From JBGPLJ01 sp963826145 (GTDB taxonomy: Bacteria > Pseudomonadota > Gammaproteobacteria > Steroidobacterales > Steroidobacteraceae): a stretch of DNA of 64,000 nucleotides. This document shows, in pieces, positions 52,598 to 61,822 of the stretch. The translations under genes were made by a program, and so were the position numbers. The stretch is from positions 1,612,001-1,676,000 of the forward strand of contig CAWGVW010000002.1 in the NCBI GenBank assembly GCA_963826145.1. Direction: 5' to 3'. Under the pieces are notes generated by a model. The model saw only the letters and a program-made list of their open reading frames with translations. It ran no database searches and was not told the DNA's origin. How positions within the stretch are numbered: position 1 is the stretch's first letter; the number at the start of each line of letters is the position of its first letter.

Positions 52598-54039
52598 GCG
52601 TCACGGAGACCTTCGATCTACTGGTTATCGGCTCGGGCCCCGCGGGCCAGAAGGCCGCGGTGCAGGCCGCCAAGGCCGGCCGGAGCGTCGCGATCATCGA
52701 GCGGCAGCGCGAAGTCGGCGGCGCGTGCGTGCACAGCGGCACCATTCCGAGCAAGGCGCTTCGTGAGAAGGCCCTGCAACTCACGCGCGTGCGGCAGATC
52801 GGCAATGCGTTCCAGCTTGGACTCAGGGCCGACGTGCCGTTCTCCGTGCTCCTCGATGGCGTCGGGGAAATTGTTGCAGCCCACGATCGGTACATGGCGG
52901 CCCAGCTCGAGCGCAACGGCATCCGTTGCCTGCGCGGCCGAGCGCGTTTCAAGACGTCGACCGTGCTCGATGTGCTGCGCGTCGACGGTTCACGCTTCGA
53001 GGTGCGCGGCGAGCGTATCCTGATCGCGTCCGGCTCGCGGCCGCGTCAGCCGCCTGACCTCGCGGTCGATCATGAAAACATTCTCGACAGCGATTCGATT
53101 CTTGCACTCGCGTATCTGCCACGCAGCCTCGCCGTAGTCGGTGCCGGCGTCATCGCGTCCGAATATGCCTCGATGTTCGCCGCGCTCGGTTGCGAGGTCA
53201 CGCAGATCGATCGCGCCGACCGACCCCTTGGATTTATCGATCCGGAGCTGAGCGGACGCTATCTGGAATCCTTCTCCACAGCAGGCGGCCGATTCCTCGC
53301 GGGACGTTCGGTGCGAGAAGCACGCTGGGATGGCGTTGCCCAGCTCGACATCACGCTCGATGACGGTACGACGCTGCGAGCCGACAAGATGCTGATTGCG
53401 CAGGGGCGAATCGCAAACGTCGAAGGCCTGGGCCTCGACGCCGTTGGCGTGCAGCTGTCGGCTCGCGGGCTCATCGAAGTGAACGATGAACTGCGCACGA
53501 ACGTGCCCGGCATTTACGCGGCGGGCGATGTGATCGGTCCGCCGGCGCTCGCGTCGGCCGCGATGGAGCAGGGCCGTCGCGCAGCCTGCCATGCGCTCGG
53601 CCTCTTTGCGGGGGCCGGGCAGGAATCCGTGCCTGCCGGGATCTACACGATTCCGGAGATCGCGACGGTCGGACTCGATGAGGCCGAAGCATGCCGCAAG
53701 TTCGGCGGCGCGCTCGTCGGGCGTTCGCAATTCAAGGAGATCGCGCGCGGTCAGATCGCCGGCGCGCAGGACGGCATGCTCAAGCTCGTGAGCGATGCGG
53801 AGGGCGGGACGCTTCTCGGCGTGCAGGTCGTCGGTGACGGCGCTACCGAATTGGTTCATGTCGGGCAGATGGCGCTCGCCACCGACGCGACGATCGACCG
53901 TTTCGTCGACAACGTCTTCAACTTCCCGACACTCGCGGAAGCGTACCGCGTGGCTGCGCTCGATATCGTCAAGCAACGAAAGAATGGGACGGAAGAAAAG
54001 GGAACAGATCTATTTTCGCTCACGCTCCCGCGAAAATAA
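52594..54039 (+). CDS. sthA: Soluble NAD(P)+ transhydrogenase
   Basis: 481 residues from the ATG at 52594, inside the HDOD stop. Two-dinucleotide-binding flavoprotein: VIGSGPAGQKAAVQAAK at the N-terminus and VVGAGVIASEYASMFAALG for the second nucleotide. GGACVHSGTIPSK has Cys45 but Thr50 where lipoamide dehydrogenases have the second cysteine, which identifies SthA. It balances NADPH against NADH, fitting the neighbouring NADP-isocitrate dehydrogenase genes. The last 16 residues or so are encoded by an intergenic-type repeat. Confidence 0.93.
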   Translation: MSVTETFDLLVIGSGPAGQKAAVQAAKAGRSVAIIERQREVGGACVHSGTIPSKALREKALQLTRVRQIGNAFQLGLRADVPFSVLLDGVGEIVAAHDRYMAAQLERNGIRCLRGRARFKTSTVLDVLRVDGSRFEVRGERILIASGSRPRQPPDLAVDHENILDSDSILALAYLPRSLAVVGAGVIASEYASMFAALGCEVTQIDRADRPLGFIDPELSGRYLESFSTAGGRFLAGRSVREARWDGVAQLDITLDDGTTLRADKMLIAQGRIANVEGLGLDAVGVQLSARGLIEVNDELRTNVPGIYAAGDVIGPPALASAAMEQGRRAACHALGLFAGAGQESVPAGIYTIPEIATVGLDEAEACRKFGGALVGRSQFKEIARGQIAGAQDGMLKLVSDAEGGTLLGVQVVGDGATELVHVGQMALATDATIDRFVDNVFNFPTLAEAYRVAALDIVKQRKNGTEEKGTDLFSLTLPRK

Positions 54040-54055
54040 ATCTGTCCCCTTTTCC
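53995..54055. repeat. Inverted repeat overlapping the sthA 3' end
   Basis: Arms 53995-54018 and 54031-54055 are near-complements (about three mismatches over 24 bp; core ACAGAT-TATTTTCG and CGAAAATA-ATCTGT). The right arm matches a widely seen gammaproteobacterial repeat that reads GGGGACAGATTTATTTTC. The left arm is translated as the SthA tail. It lies between the convergent ends of sthA and aceK and may act as a two-way terminator. Confidence 0.75.
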
Positions 54056-54057
54056 TC

Positions 54058-55773
54058 CTAGGCACTGCTCGCGACGCGGACGCGGTGAGCGTGGTAGGGA
54101 AGCACTTCGAGCACTTCGCCATCCTTGAGGCGATGCTGCACGGCGCGCCAGAAGTCCGCGGTCAGCACCTCGCCGTGTCCTTTTAGAAAGGCCTCGCGCT
54201 GTGCATCATCGAACGCCAGGAAGGTCAGGAAGGTCTCGGGGAACACGTCGTTGTCGGCGACATAGAACCAGGCTTCGCCGCGCATCTCATCCTCATCGCT
54301 TGACGCCTGCGGCACGTCGCGGAAGCGGCAGTCCGTAACCTGGCAGAGCTCATCGTAGTCGTAGAAGATCACCCGCCCGTGGCGGGTGACGCCGAAATTC
54401 TTGAGGAGCAGATCGCCCGCGAAGATGTTGGTGTAGGCGAGATCGCGAATCGCCTGTCCGTAGTCGAGCACGGCGCGCTCGGCCTCGCCACGCGAGGTAC
54501 TGCGTAGATAAAGATTGAGCGGCGTCATGCGCCGCTCGATGTAGAGATGATCGAAGATGAGATCCTCGCCCTCGGCGTGCACAGTGAGGGCGGTTTCCGC
54601 CGCCAGTTCCTCGAGCAACTCCGGCGCGAAGCGGCTGCGCGGGAAGCGCAGGCGCCTGAACTCCTGCGCATCCACCAGCCGTCCCGCGCGATCGTGTTTG
54701 AAGACGAGCTCGTACTTCGCGCGCACTTCCTCGCGCAGGATGTTCTTCGACGGCGGGAAGCGGTCGCGGATGATCTTGAAGACAACATCGAAGGAGGGGA
54801 GCGTAAAGCACACCATGACCAGACCGCGTTCGCCGGGTGCGTGGACGAATTGGTCGCTCGTCTGCTGCAGGTGACGGAAGAGTTCGCGATAGCGTTCGGT
54901 CTTGCCCTGTTTGGCGCGGCCCAGGACCGTGAAGAGCTCGCTCACGGGCTTGCGCGGCAGTATGGTCTTGAGAAACAGCACCGCTTCGCCGACGCGTTCG
55001 AGGTCGACATGAAAGTACGAGCGCGTAAAGCTGAAGAGCACGCTCACGTCGTCTTCGGCGAGCATGACGGCATCGACCAGCACGCCGCGCTCCGAATTCT
55101 TGAGCGCAATGACAAGCGGCAGCTGCCAGTCGCGGCCGACGACGCGGCCGACCAGGTATGCCCGCGTCTGCTGATAGAAGACCGGGCGAATGATATCGAC
55201 ACCGACGATAGCGCGGCGCTCGCCTGCCGCGGAGCAGTGAGCCGTTATCTCGTGCGCGACGTACTCGACGCTGCGGTCGAAATCGCGATATGGCGTGCGG
55301 AAGCGAAAGTCCGTGAGGATTTCCTCGACGAGCAGCGCCAGCGACCCGCGGTTCGTGTAGGTGTTGGTCACGACATGGCCCGCGATGCCTGCGAGCGGGT
55401 CGAGATCGAGCGCGATGTATTCGAGGTCCGGACTGACGCCCACGGTGCCGAAGAGCCGGCGGGCGATCGAACTGAAGAAGGTCTTGGTGAACTCCGTGTC
55501 GGGAAGCGGCTGGATCACGTCGCTGAAGCGCGCCTTGACCTCACGCCAGCGCGCGGCGTCGAGTGCTTCTGCGCCGAGGCGAGCTTTGAGCTGTGTGACG
55601 GTGGCGTTGACGTAGCGGTCGTAGAGCTCGATGCGTTCGACCGCATCGCGCTGGCTCGCGCGCCAGTCGCGCGTTTCGAAGCGCTGGGGCGCGCGTCGCG
55701 TGGTCGCGCGAAACTCCGCGTTGTAATCGGCGAACGCCGAGGCGATGAATCGGGCGGTGTCGCTCGCGTTCAC
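54058..55773 (-). CDS. aceK: Isocitrate dehydrogenase kinase/phosphatase
   Basis: 571 residues (578 in E. coli). It phosphorylates and dephosphorylates isocitrate dehydrogenase to steer carbon into the glyoxylate bypass. The regulatory N-terminal half (for example FGTVGVSPDLEYIALDLDPL) and the kinase-like half are intact (VFKIIRDRFPPSKNILREEV with the ATP lysine, FAGDLLLKNFGVTRHGRVIF with the metal-binding region). It begins 4 bp after the icd stop, so enzyme and modifier are one operon here instead of the usual aceBAK arrangement. Confidence 0.97.
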   Translation of the reverse strand: MNASDTARFIASAFADYNAEFRATTRRAPQRFETRDWRASQRDAVERIELYDRYVNATVTQLKARLGAEALDAARWREVKARFSDVIQPLPDTEFTKTFFSSIARRLFGTVGVSPDLEYIALDLDPLAGIAGHVVTNTYTNRGSLALLVEEILTDFRFRTPYRDFDRSVEYVAHEITAHCSAAGERRAIVGVDIIRPVFYQQTRAYLVGRVVGRDWQLPLVIALKNSERGVLVDAVMLAEDDVSVLFSFTRSYFHVDLERVGEAVLFLKTILPRKPVSELFTVLGRAKQGKTERYRELFRHLQQTSDQFVHAPGERGLVMVCFTLPSFDVVFKIIRDRFPPSKNILREEVRAKYELVFKHDRAGRLVDAQEFRRLRFPRSRFAPELLEELAAETALTVHAEGEDLIFDHLYIERRMTPLNLYLRSTSRGEAERAVLDYGQAIRDLAYTNIFAGDLLLKNFGVTRHGRVIFYDYDELCQVTDCRFRDVPQASSDEDEMRGEAWFYVADNDVFPETFLTFLAFDDAQREAFLKGHGEVLTADFWRAVQHRLKDGEVLEVLPYHAHRVRVASSA

Positions 55774-55777
55774 CGGT

Positions 55778-57085
55778 TCAGAGGTTCTGGATCAGCTGAT
55801 CCCCGAACTCGCTGCACTTCACTTCCTTCGCGCCTTCCATGAGGCGCGCAAAGTCGTAGGTGACCGTGCGCTGGCCGATCGTGCGGTCCATCGAGCCGAT
55901 GATCGCGTCCGCGGCTTCTGTCCAGCCCAGGTAGCGCAGCATCATCTCGCCCGAGAGGATCACGGAGCCGGGATTCACCTTGTCGAGGTTCGCGTACTTC
56001 GGCGCGGTGCCGTGCGTCGCCTCGAATACCGCGTGGCCCGTCATGTAATTGATGTTGGCGCCCGGCGCGATGCCGATGCCACCGACCTGCGCGGCGAGCG
56101 CATCCGAGAGATAGTCGCCATTCAGGTTCGTGCACGCGATGACGTCGAATTCGTCCGGACGCGTGAGCACCTGCTGCAGTGTGATGTCGGCGATCGCATC
56201 CTTGATGATGACCTTGCCGGCCTTCTTCGCTGCATCCTGTTCCGCGTTCGCTGCCTTTTCGCCCTGGGCGGCCTTCGTCCGCTCCCACTGTTCCCAGGTG
56301 TAGACCTGCTGCGCGAATTCACGCTCGGCGAGCGCATAGCTCCAGTTGCGGAATGATCCTTCCGTGTACTTCTGGATGTTGCCCTTGTGCACGATCGTGA
56401 CGTTCTTCCTCTTGTTCACGATCGCGTACTCGACGGCCGCGCGGAAGAGCCGCTCGGTGCCTTCCTTCGAGATCGGCTTGATGCCGATGCCGGAGGTTTC
56501 CGGAAAGCGGATCTTCCCGTACGACTTCGGGAAGTGCTGCTTGAAGAGCTCGAGGAACTTGCGGCACTCCTCGGTCCCGTTCTCGAATTCGATGCCGGCA
56601 TAGATGTCTTCCGTGTTCTCGCGGAAGATCACCATGTCGACTTTCTCCGGCGCCTTGACCGGTGACGGCACACCCTTGAACCAGCGGACGGGCCTCAGGC
56701 ATACGTAAAGATCCAGGAGCTGGCGCAGCGCTACGTTGAGCGAACGGATGCCGCCGCCAACGGGCGTCGTGAGCGGACCCTTGATGGACACAAGGTACTC
56801 GCGGCAGGCCGCGACGGTTTCCTCGGGCAGCCACGTGTTGAAGAGGTCGTTCGACTTCTGGCCCGCAAAGACCTCCATCCAGGCGATCTTGCGCTTGCCC
56901 TTGTAGGCCTTCGCCACTGCGCCGTCGAGGACGCGGACGCTTGCCCGCCAGATATCGGGGCCCGTGCCGTCGCCTTCGATGAACGGAATGATCGGGTTGT
57001 CGGGCACGCTGAGCTTGCCGTTCTTGATGGAAATCTTCGCGCCGTTCGCGGGCACTTCGAACTTGATTGTTTTGGCGGTCGACAT
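55778..57085 (-). CDS. icd: NADP-dependent isocitrate dehydrogenase
   Basis: 435 residues. It oxidatively decarboxylates isocitrate to 2-oxoglutarate. Ser115 in GGIRSLNVALRQ corresponds to the serine phosphorylated by AceK. Substrate arginines (RSLNVALRQ, CLRPVRW), FRENTEDIYAGIEF, and the cofactor segment ATHGTAPKYANLDKVNPGS are conserved. An Ala/Lys/Glu-rich insert (about 279-299) is mildly longer than in E. coli. It is the first gene of icd-aceK. Confidence 0.97.
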   Translation of the reverse strand: MSTAKTIKFEVPANGAKISIKNGKLSVPDNPIIPFIEGDGTGPDIWRASVRVLDGAVAKAYKGKRKIAWMEVFAGQKSNDLFNTWLPEETVAACREYLVSIKGPLTTPVGGGIRSLNVALRQLLDLYVCLRPVRWFKGVPSPVKAPEKVDMVIFRENTEDIYAGIEFENGTEECRKFLELFKQHFPKSYGKIRFPETSGIGIKPISKEGTERLFRAAVEYAIVNKRKNVTIVHKGNIQKYTEGSFRNWSYALAEREFAQQVYTWEQWERTKAAQGEKAANAEQDAAKKAGKVIIKDAIADITLQQVLTRPDEFDVIACTNLNGDYLSDALAAQVGGIGIAPGANINYMTGHAVFEATHGTAPKYANLDKVNPGSVILSGEMMLRYLGWTEAADAIIGSMDRTIGQRTVTYDFARLMEGAKEVKCSEFGDQLIQNL

Positions 57086-57140
57086 ATGCGGTGGGCTCCC
57101 AGGCGGAGGGCGCGCATGGTAGCACAGGAGGCAAGTGTCC

Positions 57141-58388
57141 CTAGAACGTCACCCGCGCGACGGTTCCCGTCGTCGTTGATTCGAGCGCAATCGCCCAGCC
57201 GAAGTGGTCGCAGATGCGCTTCGTCAGGTGAAGTCCCAGCCCGTGCCCGCCCGGCCGCAGCGAGAAATTCCGATCGAAAACCTTGTCGATGGCGCCTTGC
57301 GGAATGCCCCCGCCGGAATCGTGCAGCTCGAGTGTACGGCCGACCGAGCGGCAGGAGACCGAACCGGAGTCCGTTGCGGACAAGGCATTACGCAGGAGAT
57401 TGCTGATGACGATCTTGACGAGCGAGGCCGGCGCCGACACCGGCAGCGGGCTGAAACATTCGCAGCGGATCGTCACCGGCTTGGCCGAGGTGATGCTGCG
57501 CTGTTCGTCGATCACGCGCGTCGCGATTTCGGTGACATCGCACTGCTCGGCCGGGTTCGTGATGCTCTTTGGCTCGCGCGCGAGGAGCAGGAGCGTATGC
57601 GTGAAGTCCGCCATGTCGCGCGTCGCGCGCCGGATGCGCTCAACCGTGCGCGCGAGCGCCGGCTGCTCACGCGCTTGTTCCGCCAGGATTTCGGTCGCAC
57701 CTTGCAGCACAGCGAGCGGCGAGCGGAGCTCGTGGCTCGCGGCCTCGGTGAAAGACTGCTCGCGCTGCACGAAGCCGTCGAGACGCTCGAGAAACTGGTC
57801 GACCGAACGGGCGATCGGCGCAAGCTCGCTGCCGTGAAACGATTCGCCGAGCCGCACGCTCCGATCTTCCGGGCTGATCTGCTCGAGCCGGCCTGCCAGA
57901 TCGTCGATCGGGGAGAGGAGACTGCGCGCGAGCCAGACCGAGCAAAGCGCAACGACGAAAAGAATCAGGGCGCCGCAACTCGCTACGACCCAGCGATTGA
58001 CCGCCTCCAGATGCTCGCGTTCGGTGACTTCGAAGGTCGCATAGAGGCGGCCGACGGGCGTTTCCTCCACCACGACGTGATACAGGTGAGGGCCGAGCTG
58101 CTCGGCAGGATGTGAGCCGGGCGTGAGCCGCACGAACTCCGTCGGCAGGCCCGGGCTTTCGGCGCGGTAAACGCGCAGGGTTCTCGATTGTGAGAGCTGC
58201 GCGTCCGGATTTCTGGCAATGCTCGCGGCGGCCTGGGCGAGCTCGGCCTCGAGCGTCTCATCGCGCAGGCGGCTGCGCGTCTGGTCGCCGAGATAGAACG
58301 AGAGCACGAGGAGCGCGGCAACGCCGACGGCCACGAGTGCGACCGTGGCGATGACGAAGCGATTGCGGATGGATCGGCTAAGGCGCAT
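57141..58388 (-). CDS. Sensor histidine kinase
   Basis: 415 residues. Two membrane helices (about 11-33 and 134-156) bracket a periplasmic sensor of about 100 residues. Then come HAMP (about 157-210), the phospho-accepting His219 (EAASHELRSPLAVLQG), and an ATPase domain with N-box LLRNALSATDSG, HDSGGGIPQ and RPGGHGLGLHLTKRI. It overlaps the response regulator gene by 11 bp. The signal is unknown and no specific family name can be justified. Confidence 0.94.
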   Translation of the reverse strand: MRLSRSIRNRFVIATVALVAVGVAALLVLSFYLGDQTRSRLRDETLEAELAQAAASIARNPDAQLSQSRTLRVYRAESPGLPTEFVRLTPGSHPAEQLGPHLYHVVVEETPVGRLYATFEVTEREHLEAVNRWVVASCGALILFVVALCSVWLARSLLSPIDDLAGRLEQISPEDRSVRLGESFHGSELAPIARSVDQFLERLDGFVQREQSFTEAASHELRSPLAVLQGATEILAEQAREQPALARTVERIRRATRDMADFTHTLLLLAREPKSITNPAEQCDVTEIATRVIDEQRSITSAKPVTIRCECFSPLPVSAPASLVKIVISNLLRNALSATDSGSVSCRSVGRTLELHDSGGGIPQGAIDKVFDRNFSLRPGGHGLGLHLTKRICDHFGWAIALESTTTGTVARVTF

Positions 58389-59061
58389 CCGGAGTGGTCA
58401 GCCGGTATCCCTCGCCGTGCACGGTTCTCAGCAATCGTTCGCCGAATGGCTTGTCGATGGCGTTGCGCAGCGCGTACATGTGGGCGCGCAGCACGTCGCC
58501 CTCGGGTGCTTCGTCGGGCCACAACTCGTGCTCTAGTTCCTCGCGCGTGACGACACGATGCGAGTTCTGCATGAGTAGCAGCAGGATGCGGCGCGTACTG
58601 GGATTGAGCTTGATCGGTGTGCCGTCGCGCTCCGCCGTGAGCGTGTTGGGATCGTAGCGGAGCGAGGAGATCTGAAGGACCTGCGGCGAGGGCGTCGGCG
58701 CCGAGCGGCGGAGCAGGGCCTTGAGCCGCGCCTCGAGCTCGAGCAGCGAGAACGGTTTCACCAGGTAGTCGTCGGCACCCGCTTCGAAGCCCGCCACCTT
58801 GTCGGACACGAGATCCTTGGCTGTCAGCATCAGGACGGGCGCCTGGACCTGCGCACCCGAGCGCAGGCGCCGGCAGATGGTGAGCCCGTCGACTCCAGGC
58901 AGCATCAGGTCGAGCACGATCGCGTCATAGCGCGAGTCGCCGAGCTTCGTCAGGCCCTCTTCGCCGGTCATCGCGATGTCGACATCGTATGACCTCGGCT
59001 CGAGATATTCCTTGATGTTTTCCGCGATATCGCGGTGGTCCTCAATTACCAGGACGCGCAT
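58378..59061 (-). CDS. OmpR-family response regulator
   Basis: 227 residues from the ATG at 59061; upstream codons in the frame are not homologous. Receiver domain with phospho-acceptor Asp51 (YDAIVLDLMLPGVDG), acidic residues VIEDHRD and Lys in YLVKPFS. A winged-helix DNA-binding domain follows (about 130-225, ending RTVHGEGYRLTTP). It is paired with the downstream histidine kinase. It is divergent from agmatine deiminase across 133 bp without a repeat I could name. Confidence 0.95.
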   Translation of the reverse strand: MRVLVIEDHRDIAENIKEYLEPRSYDVDIAMTGEEGLTKLGDSRYDAIVLDLMLPGVDGLTICRRLRSGAQVQAPVLMLTAKDLVSDKVAGFEAGADDYLVKPFSLLELEARLKALLRRSAPTPSPQVLQISSLRYDPNTLTAERDGTPIKLNPSTRRILLLLMQNSHRVVTREELEHELWPDEAPEGDVLRAHMYALRNAIDKPFGERLLRTVHGEGYRLTTPDAP

Positions 59062-59194
59062 ATGGGTTCCTCCAATGGGGGCGCGATAATAGGGAAGCGA
59101 CGCGCTCGGCGAAAGTCTTTTTGCGCAGTCGCCATCACGCGACGAAACAGGATTTGGCATTATGTGCCTGTATTTCATCGATCTTGGGAAAGCG

Positions 59195-60289
59195 ATGCCA
59201 AAAACGCTCAAGTCCATGCCGACCGCTGATGGCTTTCGCATGCCCGGCGAATTCGAGCCCCATCGCGGCTGCTGGATGCTGTGGCCCGAACGGCCGGACA
59301 ACTGGCGGCTCGCTGCCGGACCCGCGCAACGCGCGTGGGTCGACGTTGCTGCAGCGATTGCTGCAAGCGAGCCGCTTACGGTCGGCGCGTCCGCGCGTCA
59401 ATTCGCGCGTGCCCGGCGCATGCTGCCGAAGCGAGTACGCGTGGTTCGCATACCGTCGAATGATGCCTGGATGCGCGACGTCGGCCCGACGTTCGTCACG
59501 GACCGCAAGGGTCGACGGCGCGGCATCGATTGGCGCTTCAATGCCTGGGGCGGATTGCAGGGCGGAGTCTATTATCCGTGGACCTTGGACGATCGCGTGG
59601 CGCGTCACGTGCTCAGGCACGAGCGGTCTGCGCGTTACCGTGCGCCCATCATCCTCGAGGGCGGCGCCATTCACGTCGATGGGCAGGGCACCCTCATCAC
59701 GACCGAAGAGTGCCTGCTCCACGGCAACCGCAATCCAAGATTGAGCCGTGGAAAGCTTGAAGACCTGTTGCGCGCGTATCTCGGCGTCACGACGATCGTC
59801 TGGCTCGGCCGCGGCGTCTACAACGATGAAACCGACGGTCACATCGACAACATCTGCTGCTTCGTGAAGCCGGGTGTCGTCTGCCTGACCTGGACCAATG
59901 ACCGGCGCGATCCGATGTACCGGATCGTGCGGGACGCCGAGGCGCGGCTGAAGGCGGCGCGGGATGCGCGCGGTCGGCGCTTCAAGATCCACAAGCTCTA
60001 TCAGCCGGGACCACTCTACATGACGGCTGAGGAAGCGCGCGGCGTTACGAACCAGGTGAAGAGCAAGCCGCGCAGGGCTGGCGAACGTCTCGCCGGTAGC
60101 TACGTGAATTTCTACATCGGCAACAAGGCGATCGTGTTTCCGCTGCTCGATGCGAAGCGCGACGGCGCAGCGATCGCGAAATTGAAGAAACTGTTTCCGC
60201 GGCGACGGATTGTCGGCGTGCCCGCGCGGGAGATCCTGCTGGGCGGTGGGAACATTCACTGCATCACTCAGCAGGTGCCGCGGGGCTGA
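59195..60289 (+). CDS. aguA: Agmatine deiminase
   Basis: 364 residues from the ATG at 59195, which has GGGAAAGC upstream; an ATG at 59162 gives 11 extra residues. Guanidine-modifying fold: start FRMPGEFEPHRGCWMLWPER, NDAWMRDVGPTFV, ILEGGAIHVDGQGT, DETDGHIDN and the nucleophile Cys356 in GGGNIHCITQQVP. It converts agmatine to N-carbamoylputrescine, the substrate of the amidase at 26934. The two genes are separated by 32 kb. Confidence 0.96.
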   Translation: MPKTLKSMPTADGFRMPGEFEPHRGCWMLWPERPDNWRLAAGPAQRAWVDVAAAIAASEPLTVGASARQFARARRMLPKRVRVVRIPSNDAWMRDVGPTFVTDRKGRRRGIDWRFNAWGGLQGGVYYPWTLDDRVARHVLRHERSARYRAPIILEGGAIHVDGQGTLITTEECLLHGNRNPRLSRGKLEDLLRAYLGVTTIVWLGRGVYNDETDGHIDNICCFVKPGVVCLTWTNDRRDPMYRIVRDAEARLKAARDARGRRFKIHKLYQPGPLYMTAEEARGVTNQVKSKPRRAGERLAGSYVNFYIGNKAIVFPLLDAKRDGAAIAKLKKLFPRRRIVGVPAREILLGGGNIHCITQQVPRG

Positions 60290-60635
60290 CGTGAAACTCG
60301 GAGAGCTTCTGTCGAAGGAATGCCTCTGAAGTGACGACTCGTCCGTCGGCAAAGCGAATCTGATACGGCTTGCCGGACGCAGACGAGACGGATGCGCAGT
60401 ACTTGATGAAATCCTCGGCGGTCTTGACGTGCGAGCCGGCGTTTTTCAGCTTGAGGCGGAGATGATCCGCCGCGGTCTTGGCGTCGTACTCGGTACCGTT
60501 GCGCACGAACTTCGCGTCGCCAAGCGTTGCGATCGCGTTGATCAGATAGTCGATCTTCTGACTTTCCAATTGCGCAAGGTCACCGGCGTGTCCGAGTGAG
60601 ACAATCGCAACAAGGACGGCGCTGAGACGCTGCAT
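60264..60635 (-). CDS. Exported DUF5329-type protein
   Basis: 123 residues from the ATG at 60635. Short signal peptide (MQRLSAVLVAIVSLGHAG), then ESQKIDYLINAIATLGDAKFVRN and AADHLRLKLKNAGSHVKTAEDFIKYC, the conserved DUF5329 pattern. Periplasmic, function unknown. Its 3' end overlaps the end of aguA by 26 bp on the opposite strand. Confidence 0.8.
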   Translation of the reverse strand: MQRLSAVLVAIVSLGHAGDLAQLESQKIDYLINAIATLGDAKFVRNGTEYDAKTAADHLRLKLKNAGSHVKTAEDFIKYCASVSSASGKPYQIRFADGRVVTSEAFLRQKLSEFHVSPAAPAE

Positions 60636-60640
60636 GCGGG

Positions 60641-61327
60641 CTAGAAGAAGACGTGGGCGACCGTGAATTCCAGGTCGCAATAAATAATCGCCACGGCAGT
60701 CAGGTCGAACGCCGCGTGGGCAATCATCAACACGAAAAGCCGGCCGGTGACTGCGTAAATTGAGCCGAAAACAAGCCCGATGATCGCGGCCTGCTCGACG
60801 CCGGCCAGTCCCTGGTCCGCATAGTGGGCCGCCGCAAAAAGGCCGGAGGTGAGCAGCACGATGACTGCCTTGGCCCAAATGGCCGATCCGAAGAGCTTGC
60901 CCAGGCGTTCGAACAGGAATCCGCGAAAGACCGTCTCTTCTCCGAAGCCCGCAACGATCACGGCATCGTGTAGACGGCTGCCGGGAGCGCGGCCCGGTTT
61001 CCCACCAGGTAGTGGTAGGCATGATTGATGGGATCGGCGCCCAGCAACGGCATCACGATCGATTTCATCGCGAGCTTCAGGGCGATGCCGAAAGCGATGC
61101 CAACGGCTATCGTGAGCACCCAGCTCTTTGGCTGCATGTAGCCAATGTCTCGCCACGGCGTTCCGGACCACTGGGCCCAAAGCAGCACGAGGATGGCGCT
61201 CAAGGGAACGAACAGGAAGTTTCCCGCGAGGATGACGACGATTGCGAGAATGCCGAGCGGGCCGAAGCCTCGCGCACGATCGCCCGACGGAGGAAATGCC
61301 AGGTCGCTGACCGTAAAGGTGCCTCAA
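60641..61327 (-). pseudogene. CPBP-family intramembrane protease gene, frameshifted and without a start
   Basis: Two frames make one CPBP (CAAX-like) membrane protease. About 61320 to 60958 codes ILAIVVILAGNFLFVPLSA to AAVYTMP then stop. The other frame continues VIVAGFGEETVFRGFLFERL (catalytic EExxxR) to LMIAHAAFDLTA and the C-terminus. One base missing or two inserted near 60956-60962 joins them. The N-terminal frame is opened only by a stop at about 61323, with no ATG or GTG before residue VPLSA. It abuts the truncated attC at the end of the cassette array, so it may be a decayed cassette or a gene cut by array rearrangement. Confidence 0.75.
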
Positions 61328-61360
61328 GTCGCCGCGGCGGACGTTGGTGCGTGGCCTAGT

Positions 61361-61393
61361 TGGCCGCGCTCTCGGTCCAACGCGCTGTTAGCC
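61361..61393 (-). other. Truncated attC site (half) at the left end of the array
   Basis: The R'' box GGCTAAC (61393-61387) and the following arm match the equivalent half of the attC at 62994-63122 (GCGCGTTGG-CCGAGAGCGCGGCC). The other half and R' box cannot be found before the broken protease gene. Confidence 0.65.
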
Positions 61394-61399
61394 GTCATC

Positions 61400-61699
61400 C
61401 TACGGGCCCCAGTAGTCGAACCGGAATATCACACCCTTCGGAACCTCAAACCCGATCTTCGAACCGCACTCGATCGTGTGTTCTCCAGGTGAGACAGGCC
61501 CCGGTTCACCTAATTTTCTGTGCCACTGCGCTCCATCAACCATGATGGGGCCGCACTGACCGCCATTGTCGTCCACAACCGCTAGATACGTCCCGCCGTC
61601 GGGCGATTGCGTCACTGAGCCCCGAAGAATTCCGTCATCGCAACCAGCGAGTTGGCTCAGGCCAAAAATAGCAGCACCAATTGCTGTAAGCCTAAACAT
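61400..61699 (-). CDS. Cassette 4: small lipoprotein of unknown function
   Basis: 99 residues from the ATG at 61699. Lipoprotein signal with lipobox QLAGC (Cys20). The mature part has four cysteines besides the anchor (counting conservatively, GQCGP and IECGS are clear) and many Gly/Asp/Pro residues (SPDGGTYLAVVDDNGGQCG). I recognise no family. The stop lies 7 bp before the attC R'' box. Base composition is lower in GC than the host genes, as usual for cassettes. Confidence 0.75.
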   Translation of the reverse strand: MFRLTAIGAAIFGLSQLAGCDDGILRGSVTQSPDGGTYLAVVDDNGGQCGPIMVDGAQWHRKLGEPGPVSPGEHTIECGSKIGFEVPKGVIFRFDYWGP

Positions 61700-61735
61700 G
61701 AGAGTGTCCTGCAGACGCACCGCTCCTGGTATGAC

Positions 61736-61822
61736 GGCTAACGTCCCGGTTCAGCGGCCGGGCGATGCGTACTGGATGCTGGCACTTTATCCCTCACGGT
61801 TCGCTGCAACCGGTTGTTAGAG
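61736..61822 (-). other. attC site B (87 bp)
   Basis: Minus-strand R'' CTCTAAC (61822-61816) and R' GTTAGCC (61742-61736). Inner arms CCGGTTGCAGCG and CGCTGAACCGG pair with one unpaired G. The TAA stop of cassette 3 is inside R''. The R' GTTAGCC begins cassette 4. Confidence 0.88.
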
